23,474 nucleotides of DNA from Pelargonium cotyledonis (lineage: Eukaryota > Streptophyta > Magnoliopsida > Geraniales > Geraniaceae). Below, piece after piece: positions 1 to 7,428 of the stretch. How positions within the stretch are numbered: the stretch's first letter is position 1; the number at the start of each line of letters is the position of its first letter. Both the position numbers and the translations under genes were made by a program. Under the pieces are notes generated by a model. The model saw only the letters and a program-made list of their open reading frames with translations, was not told the origin of the DNA and ran no database searches. The stretch is from positions 1 to 23,474 of the forward strand of contig JAYMTA010000875.1 of assembly GCA_036897625.1 (NCBI GenBank), read 5' to 3'.

Positions 1-330
1 AGTCGCACGGCAATGGGAGGAGACTGGGGTGGAGAAGAATTGGGAACAGCGGGCCAAGAGTTTTCGGCCCGCTCGGGTGAGTAGATAGGAGTTGGTGTGG
101 GGGTTCCGGCACTGGTAGGGGTGTAGGAGGTATGATTTGTTCCTTGGTAGCTGGCAGGGGTCTTTGTAGGGTCCTTGTTAGTCTGGTATGATTTGCTACT
201 TAGGTTTTTTCTTTATTTGTTTTAAATTTTGGTTTGGGTACCTCTCGTTGGGGGTGTAAATCAGGTATTAGAATTCGGTTCCCTGTATTCCTAGGCAAAT
301 CTGGTTTTCCAGATTCAGTTTATGCTGTAA
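1..330. other. G-rich left edge, possible retroelement 3' end
   Basis: The first ~330 bases are clearly richer in G than the AT-rich DNA that follows. They contain no long open frame. The composition drops sharply near position 360, where a run of A and AAT units begins, as at the A-rich tail of a LINE 3' end. I cannot recognise a coding domain, so the retroelement reading is only an inference from composition and the A-rich tail. It could equally be the edge of a gene lying outside the window. Confidence 0.2.
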
Positions 331-520
331 TTTGGCGTGACTGAATGAATAATAATCTTGGATTGTTATTTTAAAAAAATAATAATAAATGTACTAAAAA
401 TAATTTCAGCGCTCTTATTAAAAAATCATTTACTAAAGCAAATTGTGTTCGACTTGACTTGCTTAACAATTTCTTTAATTTTATTGTGTCACAAATAGTT
501 AAGCATAACCAGTATGGAAT

Positions 521-581
521 AGAATTAAGCCTAATATTTAGCCTAAATTCACATAAAACAGAATTAAACCTAATATTTAGC
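521..581. repeat. Short direct repeat, 39-bp period
   Basis: A 22-bp unit beginning AGAATTAA at 521-542 recurs at 560-581 with one mismatch. This looks like a local duplication in AT-rich DNA. No function is evident. Confidence 0.6.
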
Positions 582-763
582 ATATGATGAAGGAGTCAAA
601 TTAATAGCTACAAGAATATATGCCAAGAGTAAGGATGATCACTTCGAACGTGCCATCCAATCATTTTATTTTTATTTTTTATATTGTGAAGTTTTGGTTC
701 TCAATGAAAATATTGTGTTATAGTAAAAATATGTGTGATTATTGAATACATATTTTTAAATTT

Positions 764-957
764 AACAGAGAAAAAGTCAACCAGCATCCATCACTGTGAG
801 ACATAGGTTATTTCACTAATATTTTTCTCAATTAGCAGAAAAGGTCAACAAGTATCTATCATGATTGTGTGAGACATGCATAGGTTATTTCAATAAATAT
901 ATTTTTCGTAAAAAAAAAAAGTATCTATCTTCGTCTGCGAGGCACGAGTTATTAATT
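764..957. repeat. Diverged tandem duplication, ~70-80 bp unit
   Basis: A block that runs AGAAAAAGTCAAC, then CATCCATCA, then GAGACATAGGTTATTTCA at about 764-833 is repeated, diverged, at about 834-912. A third, decayed partial copy runs at about 915-957 (GTATCTATC followed by GAGGCACGAGTTATT). The copies share word order but differ by several substitutions and small insertions. This is an old tandem duplication with no evident coding content. Confidence 0.6.
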
Positions 958-1607
958 TGATGTGCATTTGAATTACAATGAGATAAACACACACATTATC
1001 TAGGAAACAAATTATGAACTTGATTACTGTTCTTGATCTTGATGAATATCAAATGATCGATAGAGACTCAAGTTTTGATGGTGCTCTTCAACCCACAGCA
1101 ATTGCCTATAAATATATATAAAACTTATACAAAGTGATATTGACAGGCTTGCTTGCTTGTGTCCATCATATATATGTTTGGTCAAAGAGACATATACAAG
1201 GATCCAAGAAGCTATTGGTTTGATGAGAGGTTCATGTCAGTTTCGCAATGGTTAGTTGGGGCAAGTAAACGGTATTGGCCATATGTCCCAATTCAACTAT
1301 ATATACATTTGATCCCATACTTACTGCTTCTGATCTGACTTTTTTGTCTCAGCCGCTTGTTCTCATATTATGTCTCTACCACTTTTTTTGTTCCTTTCAT
1401 TTGTTGTTGCACCTGGTTTAATTTCCAACTTTTGTTTCCACTTGTTCATAGCTTTCTTGTACTTTGAACAATGAGATCACCAAGTGAAGAAAGAAGAACA
1501 AAGCAAAGCATGAAATTGATCAATATATATACTGATAATTAATACAATATTACATTACAGGGAGGGAAGAGAATGAGGACAGTGTCAATAAGTGTTGATC
1601 TAGCTAG

Positions 1608-1895
1608 CTACAGATGGAGAGAAGTGTCCACATCACAGTTGTGGATGGCTTGAGAGTAGGTGGTGTTGTGTCTGAGGGAGATGAGTGAGTGATGATGATC
1701 TTGGAGTATGTTGAAGCCTCTCTGTTGTTGGATGGCCGGAGCGTTAACCCGCTCGCCGGAGTCATCAGAAAACAGCTTGAGAAGGTTCCTCTCCTCCCTC
1801 CTCTCCCTCACCTTCTCCAGCTGCCTGAACCTTTCTTGCAGAAGAGAAATTGAGGAGCTAGCCATGGTGGGATCACCATTTTGCCTACCACCCAT
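1608..1895 (-). CDS. Uncharacterised plant-specific small protein (95 aa)
   Basis: This is a one-exon gene for 95 aa. I do not recognise an assigned function. After a short start (MGGRQNGDP...) comes MASSSISLLQERFRQLEKVRERREERNLLKLF at about residues 11-42. It is a highly charged Arg/Glu-rich stretch that should form an amphipathic helix, possibly a coiled coil. The rest is polar and rich in His, Gln and Asn. There is no signal peptide or membrane segment. I chose the ATG at 1895 because the frame's upstream Met (1997) lies before a good TATA box at 944-954 past 1000 (1944-1954), so it should not be transcribed. A second Met at 1865 begins MASSSIS and could also serve. Short proteins with a similar SISLLQERFRQL start occur in other dicots as far as I recall; that is from memory, not a search. 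Confidence 0.72.
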   Translation of the reverse strand: MGGRQNGDPTMASSSISLLQERFRQLEKVRERREERNLLKLFSDDSGERVNAPAIQQQRGFNILQDHHHSLISLRHNTTYSQAIHNCDVDTSLHL

Positions 1896-1943
1896 GGCTC
1901 TTTGGTTTGTTACTCTAGCTGGGGTGCTGAAGGAGCTACTACA

Positions 1944-1954
1944 TTTATATATAT
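1944..1954 (-). promoter_or_regulatory. TATA box of the 95-aa gene
   Basis: The minus strand reads TATATATAAAT here, a near-ideal plant TATA box. It sits ~50 bp upstream of the ATG at 1895. That predicts a transcription start near 1915-1925 and a 5'UTR of only 20-30 nt. It also rules out the longer open frame that begins at 1997. Confidence 0.6.
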
Positions 1955-1997
1955 GTGTATGTGAATAAATAGGAGAGGAGTGGGGAGAGAGATGCAA

Positions 1998-3536
1998 ATA
2001 AATACTATATTATTCCCTTGTTAATTGTTGCATCTAATTGGGATTGATTCATGTAATATAGAAATTGCATGCAGTGCAAGAAAGATCCAAGGAGAAGAGT
2101 TAGAGAGAGGGTTGAGTTGGTGGAAGTTTAAGCAAAAAGGCTTGAATTTATGCATTTGGAAGCATGTTTTAATCAGAATAAATGGTTGTTGTTGCTTGTC
2201 CTCTACAGCCTGTCTGTTACCATGGAGGATGCTACATTTTTTATTAAAAAATTGGAGCCTTTGTCAATCAAATTATTCATTATGTCATAATAATCATTTT
2301 CTTCTTGATCAATTTTTATTAGTTTAATTATCTTTTGTTAATGTGTATATAGAGCCATTATATAGGCTTTGAAATGAGATGAAGAGACACCAAATAGAAG
2401 GAATATGGATTTTGGAGTGTAGTTTGTGTATGGATGCTGTGAATTAACATGAAGGGAACCAGAAAGCAGGAAGGTTACCAAATGTGCATGCATGAGAGGC
2501 CACATGACATCAACACAAAATTATGAATTATTTTATCCTATATTTATATGTTGCAGGTTAATCAGCCTGGGGTCTACCACACCCAATTGGCTTTCCTATT
2601 CAACAACTATTACATATGATCATAGGTGAAATATAATGTTGTCAAAGTCGCCAAACCATTGATATATAGACAAATTAAAAGCCACATCATGCCTTAATTT
2701 GATGATGCAAGCTTTGACTCATCTAGCTATGAAGGTGGTTGGGTTTGCAGTGACTGTGGAGGTCGATGGGTTGGAGGGGGTTGTTGGCGAAGAATAGGGA
2801 CAGTGGCTGGTTCATATATGCTGGAAGGTTTTGGCAGCTCGAGTGGCTTTGTTGTGGGCTAAGGAAGTTGGCTGGATCAATGTGGTGCTACAAGGAAATT
2901 CAGTCCGAGTTATTTCATACCTCGAGTTAGGGTATGAGATGCGTAGTGAGTATAGTTAATTTGATTGTTTCGGATTATTTTGTCTATGCATAATGTTTGT
3001 TGCTCTTCTGTGAAATGTTTCGCGAACTCGTTTGCTTATGCTGTTGCTCGAGCATCGATTTTCTTGTTAGTACAGTACAAATGGCCCAAAATAAATATCA
3101 TCTTTCGAGAAACATGAATAACGGCAGAAATCAACCACCATATGCGTGGTGAGTGTTGTAGAATTTAGTTATAAAACGTTGACATTTGAAGATAAAAAAT
3201 TGACTTCTTTAGTATTAATGTTACATTTAAATATAAAATGTTTGTGATTTTAAATATATACACGAACAATTAGCTTTTTTAATTTTATGTTCTTTAATAC
3301 ATGTAATTTTTCGAAAAAATCAAGCTTCAAACATGCAGTATGTTTTTAATTTTAAAGATTAGGCTTTTAATTCGGCTTGTGAGTAGTGTTACCAACAGAC
3401 CCCTGAAGAGATAAGCCCTCGCCATGGCAAGTGCACTTTTCAAGACACTACTGGCCATTGCCCAATGATTTTGTTTGCTTCGGGTTTTGGCATGGTTTAT
3501 CCATAATCCAAAAGTTGAGAGTGCTTCGGCTACTGT
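1998..3536. other. Intergenic region with a decayed retroelement fragment
   Basis: This is the shared upstream region of two divergent genes, the 95-aa gene (minus) and the RFL-like PPR gene (plus). Apart from the RNase H-like fragment at 2704-2959 it holds AT-rich sequence with no open frame I can support. The ~150 bp before the PPR start should contain its promoter, but I see no clear TATA box there. Confidence 0.5.
2704..2959 (+). pseudogene. Decayed RNase H-like (RVT_3 type) fragment
   Basis: Conceptual translation across frames gives pieces in the order of the plant RNase H-like fold found in LINE-type elements and related cellular genes. They are ASFDSSSYEGG (first strand with its Asp), then AKNRDSGWFIYAGRFW (the 'xxRDxxG' hairpin), then ARVALLWAKEVGWINVVLQGNSVRVISYL (helix plus the 'V-EGDS-VI' strand). 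At least two frame changes separate them, the acidic residue of the EGDS motif is Asn, and a stop follows at 2957-2959. No full element surrounds it. I read it as a short remnant of a non-LTR retroelement or an RNase H-like gene. The fit to the family is judged by eye. Confidence 0.45.
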
Positions 3537-3563
3537 GTGAGCTCTCCGAAGAAGATAACGAAG

Positions 3564-5450
3564 ATGGCACCATCATCTTATATTTCTAGGTGTGCCCTTT
3601 CTTCTTCTTCTTCTTCTTCAGCTGCTTCCGGTGCACTCTCTTCTCATTTCTTTGTTACTTTTCCAGTTCATGGTGTTTTAGTCTTAACAAGAACAAGGGT
3701 CTGTTCTCATTCAAAAACCAAGTCTTTCACTGTAGATGGAACTAGAAAATGGAATCAAGGGTTCAGTAGGAGTAGGGTAGAGGAAGCTCTGGCTTGTTTT
3801 GATAAGATAATCCGTATACGTCCCAGGCCGTCTGTTATAGAGTTCAACAAGATTTTGGGTTCAATTGCTAGGATGAAACATCGCTCTACTGTGATTTCTT
3901 TGTGGAACCAAATGTCTATTTTTGGAATCAACTCTGATTTCTACACTCTCAACATTGTGCTTAATTGTTTTTGCCAGTTGGGTCGGATGGATTATGGGTT
4001 TTCTGTATTTGGAAACATGTTGAAACTTGGGTTTGAGCCGAATCGGACCACTTTCACAGCTTTGATCAGGGGGATATGTAAGGTTGGTGACATTGGTGCT
4101 GCTGTTGAATTGTTGAGTAAAATGGAAGAAGGAACAAGTTGTAGTCCTGATGCAGTTACTTACACTACACTGATAGCTGGGCTTTGCAAGGTTGGGAACA
4201 CTACTGAGGCTGTTGAGTTGCTCGCAAAGATGGAAGATCGGGGTTGTGTGCCGGATGTGATAACTTACAATACATTGATTGATGGGTTTTGCAAGTTGGG
4301 GAACACTGCTGCTGCTATTGATTTGTCTGGGAAGATGTGTTGTAAGCCCGATGTAGTTACTTACAATACATTAATGGATGGGTTTTGCAAAACGGGCAAC
4401 GCTGCTGCTGCTATTGAGTTGTTCGGGAAGATGTGTTGTGAACCCGACTTGGTTACTTATACTATATTGATAGACGGTCTTTGCAAAATGGGGGACACTA
4501 CTGCTGCCATTGGGTTGCTCAGGAAGATGGAAGAGGGAAATTGTACTCCTAATGTTGTAACCTATAACGTACTTATAGACCATCTTTACAAGGAAGGACT
4601 GAGAAACCAAGCTCTGAGTCTCTTCATGGAGATGACAGACAATGGTATACGGCCAGATGTCATCACTTACAACTCTTTAATATACAGTGAGTGCAAATTA
4701 TGTGAGTGGAATGAAGTCACTAGATTGTTGAAAGAAATGGAGCAGAAAAGGGTGAAACCAGATGTACAAACCTATAACATATTAGCAGATGCATTGTTGA
4801 AAGAAGGTGTTGCTGTAGCAGTTCAGGATGTCATTCGTAGTGTAATTCAAAAGGGTGAGGAGCCTAATGTTGTCACTTATAATACACTAATGGATGGATA
4901 TTGCTCGCAGGGTCAAATAGATAGGGCAAGAAATGTATTTGAGTTGTTGGTTGTCAAGGGTTGTGCACCTGATATTTACAGTTTCAACATCTTGATCAAT
5001 GCATATAGCAAAGCGAAAAGGATTGATGATGCAATGGATTTGTTTCGAGAAATGCGTGCTCATGGCCAAGTTCCAGATTCAATCACACTATCTATTTTGT
5101 TATATGCATTAAGCGAAAGTCAGCGTTTTGATGAGGCTGTGGCATTGTTACTCAAAGGTGTGTGCAATAGGAGGAAACGCAAGGCTGCAAAGGAACTTCT
5201 GCAAACCCTTCTTGAACTTGCTAAAGTTCATCCTCCGAATACTAAAAGGTATAATATAATCATCAAAGGGCTTTGCAAAGGAAAGTTTTTTGACAAAGCT
5301 ACAGAGTTGCTTGTGAATATGGAAGACAGTGGTTGTCCTCCAAATGACATATTTTTTCATAATATTACTCGAGCGTTACTGGAAAGTAATGAGAATCATA
5401 AAGCAGAACAGCTTCTTCTTGAAATGTTTGATAGCAGTCTAGCTGAATGA
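3564..5450 (+). CDS. P-class pentatricopeptide repeat protein, RFL-like, probably mitochondrial
   Basis: This intronless gene encodes 628 aa. PPR proteins of this class bind organelle RNA in a sequence-specific way, and restorer-of-fertility-like members act on mitochondrial transcripts. Residues 1-60 are rich in Ser, Ala and Arg with few acidic residues, like a transit peptide. The SRVEEALACFDKIIRIRPRPSV stretch and the RMKHRSTVISLWNQM first repeat are typical of RFL proteins. PPR units run at about 91-125, 126-160, 161-196, 197-231, 232-263, 264-295, then six 35-residue units from 296 to 505, a disturbed stretch at 506-559, then 560-594 and a final partial unit. The units at 232-263 and 264-295 have 32 residues. 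Translation should start at the ATG at 3564; the frame is open upstream only from a GTG. There is no E or DYW extension, as expected for the P class. Confidence 0.9.
   Translation: MAPSSYISRCALSSSSSSSAASGALSSHFFVTFPVHGVLVLTRTRVCSHSKTKSFTVDGTRKWNQGFSRSRVEEALACFDKIIRIRPRPSVIEFNKILGSIARMKHRSTVISLWNQMSIFGINSDFYTLNIVLNCFCQLGRMDYGFSVFGNMLKLGFEPNRTTFTALIRGICKVGDIGAAVELLSKMEEGTSCSPDAVTYTTLIAGLCKVGNTTEAVELLAKMEDRGCVPDVITYNTLIDGFCKLGNTAAAIDLSGKMCCKPDVVTYNTLMDGFCKTGNAAAAIELFGKMCCEPDLVTYTILIDGLCKMGDTTAAIGLLRKMEEGNCTPNVVTYNVLIDHLYKEGLRNQALSLFMEMTDNGIRPDVITYNSLIYSECKLCEWNEVTRLLKEMEQKRVKPDVQTYNILADALLKEGVAVAVQDVIRSVIQKGEEPNVVTYNTLMDGYCSQGQIDRARNVFELLVVKGCAPDIYSFNILINAYSKAKRIDDAMDLFREMRAHGQVPDSITLSILLYALSESQRFDEAVALLLKGVCNRRKRKAAKELLQTLLELAKVHPPNTKRYNIIIKGLCKGKFFDKATELLVNMEDSGCPPNDIFFHNITRALLESNENHKAEQLLLEMFDSSLAE
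4257..4448 (+). repeat. Recent in-gene duplication of a 96-bp PPR unit
   Basis: Units 4257-4352 and 4353-4448 match at about 80 of 96 positions by hand count. Both share a shortened end (GKMCC-PD) three residues shorter than the standard 35. They look like a tandem copy of one already shortened unit. Confidence 0.7.
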
Positions 5451-5459
5451 TGATTCCAG

Positions 5460-6025
5460 GTGAGTTCTTATTGCCTGAATGGACAACTGAAGGATATACA
5501 TGTCTTTATTGAATTTAAAATGAACTAGATGTTTGTTAACTTGTTTTGTCAAGAAAAAGGGGTTGTGTAGTTGCTGAAGGATTTTTTTTCTTTCTGAAAT
5601 TCTTTGACAAGGAAAAGCACTTGTGTCATTTTGTGAATGACTTTCAATAGTAAACTATAAAGAGAGATCCTGTAGTTTTCTTGTCTACCTTATAATTAGA
5701 TTGTTTCTTGAAACGTTAGGTTATCTGCCATATGAGCCTTTCCTATATATGTTTTATTTTTTGGACATCCCGTGATTACATGTCACTGATGTCAGTAGGT
5801 TTTATACGAATACAGGTTTCAAATTCAAACACTGATGAAGCTTTATTCCAATATTAGGTGACACCTTTCTGTATGTCGTGGAACATCGCGTGGCAATGCT
5901 TTTCTGTTTGAAGTTTCCATATATGCCTCTTTACCCGGGTAAGCAGTATCTTTGAAGTTACGGAAAATGCTTGTTGTTTTACAGCGACAACTGCTCATGT
6001 ATTATCTGTTCATTTTGTTTTACAG
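5460..6025 (+). other. Probable 3'UTR intron of the RFL-like PPR gene
   Basis: Nine bases after the stop codon the sequence reads CAG|GTGAGT, a near-perfect donor. At 6025 a pyrimidine-rich stretch ends in TTTTACAG, a good acceptor. Introns in the 3'UTR are common in plant PPR genes. Whether it is spliced is inferred from these sites only. Confidence 0.5.
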
Positions 6026-6904
6026 ATGCAGGTATGCTCTGCCCAATTCCTTCGGCCTAGGCATTGATGGCTATGTCTGTCATAAGAGACAGCAATAGAA
6101 TGCTTATAATGGCTAATTCAATTTCTGTATGAGCTACACTTGCAAAGAAGCCATCCCAAACATTACCGGGGGGATTCTCACCATTAGCCCACCTTGTCAA
6201 TGAACTGGTGGGAGATTTGATGACCTTGTGATCAAAAGCTTTAGAAGGTAAGAAAATAGAGGATGAGATGGTGAAAAGTAGGTGACTTCATCAAGTTGAT
6301 AATGCATGTACAAGGCATCAGAGATAAATAAACCTATTCCTGGCCTCCACCAAAAATGAGCACACTAAGCTGAATATGATGACATCACAACCTATTGCTT
6401 GTATTTGATTTTCTGTCAAATTTTGTTGAATAAGCACTATCTATTTTTTATGGTCAAATTGTACAAAGCAACAGAATTTCATTTGTTTGTGCGGTTACTC
6501 ATTTGTTGTGATATTGTGTTGCTTGTTAATTGAATGTATTCGAAGTTAATTTATCAGGGGGGAAAAGTAAATGCAACCAATTTTCAAAGCCTTGTTATTT
6601 GCATGAACTGCTAAATTGTTTTCATCAAGAAAGAAAAATAAAAGCTGAATTATAACTATTCATGGGTGAAGATGTAACTCAAGTGAATATCTATCAGAAC
6701 CCAGATGCTCTTGGAGTTGTTATTGGATGTTGTAGAAAATCCTCAATGTTAGATTTCCAGACATGAGCTTAATTTTTTTTTATAAAAGATCAATCTACTG
6801 AAAAATACACTAATATCTAGTCGTCTATGAACGTAACTTAATGCATGTATATTGAAGACGTGGCCAAACTACGGAATTGCATTGGTGGAGAAAGAAGAAG
6901 CCGC

Positions 6905-6923
6905 TTTTTTTTTTTTTTTTTTT
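6905..6923. repeat. Poly(T) tract
   Basis: There are nineteen consecutive T residues followed by ATAAAAGG. A shorter copy of the same arrangement (T run plus ATAAAAGA) ends near 6789. This is a simple-sequence tract in the upstream region of the DYW-type PPR gene. Confidence 0.85.
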
Positions 6924-7047
6924 ATAAAAGGATTGAGACATATCTCATTTAGTAAGAATATATGTTATCTTATACGTAAATAAAGATTCGTATCAATGGT
7001 TGAGAACTATATATTGCAGAGTGAAAGAAGCTATATTTTGAATCTGA

Positions 7048-7428
7048 ATGGTTGAGAGATGGAAGCTACGAAAATGGGGGCAATTGCGCCTTCTCTTGCC
7101 ATCCAACCATACCTTCCTCACAACCTCTCCTCCTCTCTGCACCCAACCTGCAAAACCTTACCAGAAGTCAAGCAGCTCCACGCCGCTTCCCTCAAGGCCG
7201 GCACTTTCAATCACCCTTCTCGGCTCGTTTCCTTGTACGCAGATCGCCGCATCAACAATCTCGACTACGCCCGCTCAGTTTTTGATCGACTTCCCTACCG
7301 CACTCTGTCTTCCTGGAACAACATCATCAAATGCTACGTCCATAACCACTTTTCGAATGACGCCATCGCTCTCTTCTGTGAATCGCTTGGTGAGTTTCTG
7401 CCGGATAACTTTACTTTGCCTTGCGTGA
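7048..7428 (+). other. Out-of-frame upstream ATG overlapping the DYW-PPR start
   Basis: An ATG 11 bp before the PPR start opens a different frame that runs 126 codons inside the PPR gene. Its product has no recognisable features and is Ser/Thr/Pro-rich, as expected from a shifted reading of the transit-peptide region. If the mRNA includes this ATG it could reduce translation of the PPR protein by leaky scanning. It is probably not a protein gene in its own right. Confidence 0.3.

Larger units (their letters stand above)
331..1607. other. AT-rich intergenic region
   Basis: This stretch lies between the left edge and the 3' end of the small minus-strand gene. It is AT-rich and has short diverged tandem repeats near 521-581 and 764-957, listed separately. 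A TATA-like run (CTATAAATATATATAAAA) occurs near 1107-1124 on the plus strand. The short open frame after it begins without ATG and resembles no family I know. No gene is supported. Confidence 0.5.
5451..7058. other. 3'UTR of the RFL-like gene and intergenic DNA
   Basis: The first part is probably the spliced 3'UTR of the upstream PPR gene, with an intron at 5460-6025. The rest is AT-rich, has a run of 19 T at 6905-6923 and a similar T-rich run ending in TATAAAAG near 6775-6788, and should include the promoter of the DYW-type PPR gene. I see no further gene. Confidence 0.45.

Noticed and set aside
764..957. Tandem repeats near the left end as a satellite or CRISPR-like array
   Set aside because: There are only two to three diverged copies with no regular spacers; this is a local duplication.
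1107..1345. TATA-like run followed by partly self-complementary sequence (possible microRNA or small gene)
   Set aside because: Pairing between the arms is short and broken, no known plant microRNA sequence is present, and the 61-codon frame has no ATG start or family resemblance.
1708..1968. Plus-strand 86-codon frame opposite the 95-aa gene
   Set aside because: It is an antisense shadow of the minus-strand gene with no ATG-supported or family evidence.
1608..1997. Longer 129-aa version of the small minus-strand protein
   Set aside because: Its first Met lies upstream of the TATA box at 1944-1954, so it should not be in the transcript.
3537..3563. GTG start nine codons before the RFL-like PPR Met
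   Set aside because: Plant nuclear mRNAs normally start at ATG. The ATG at 3564 begins a credible transit peptide.
4371..5360. Minus-strand frames of 60-79 codons within the RFL-like PPR gene
   Set aside because: They are shadows of the repeated PPR codons; their repeats simply mirror the sense-strand units.
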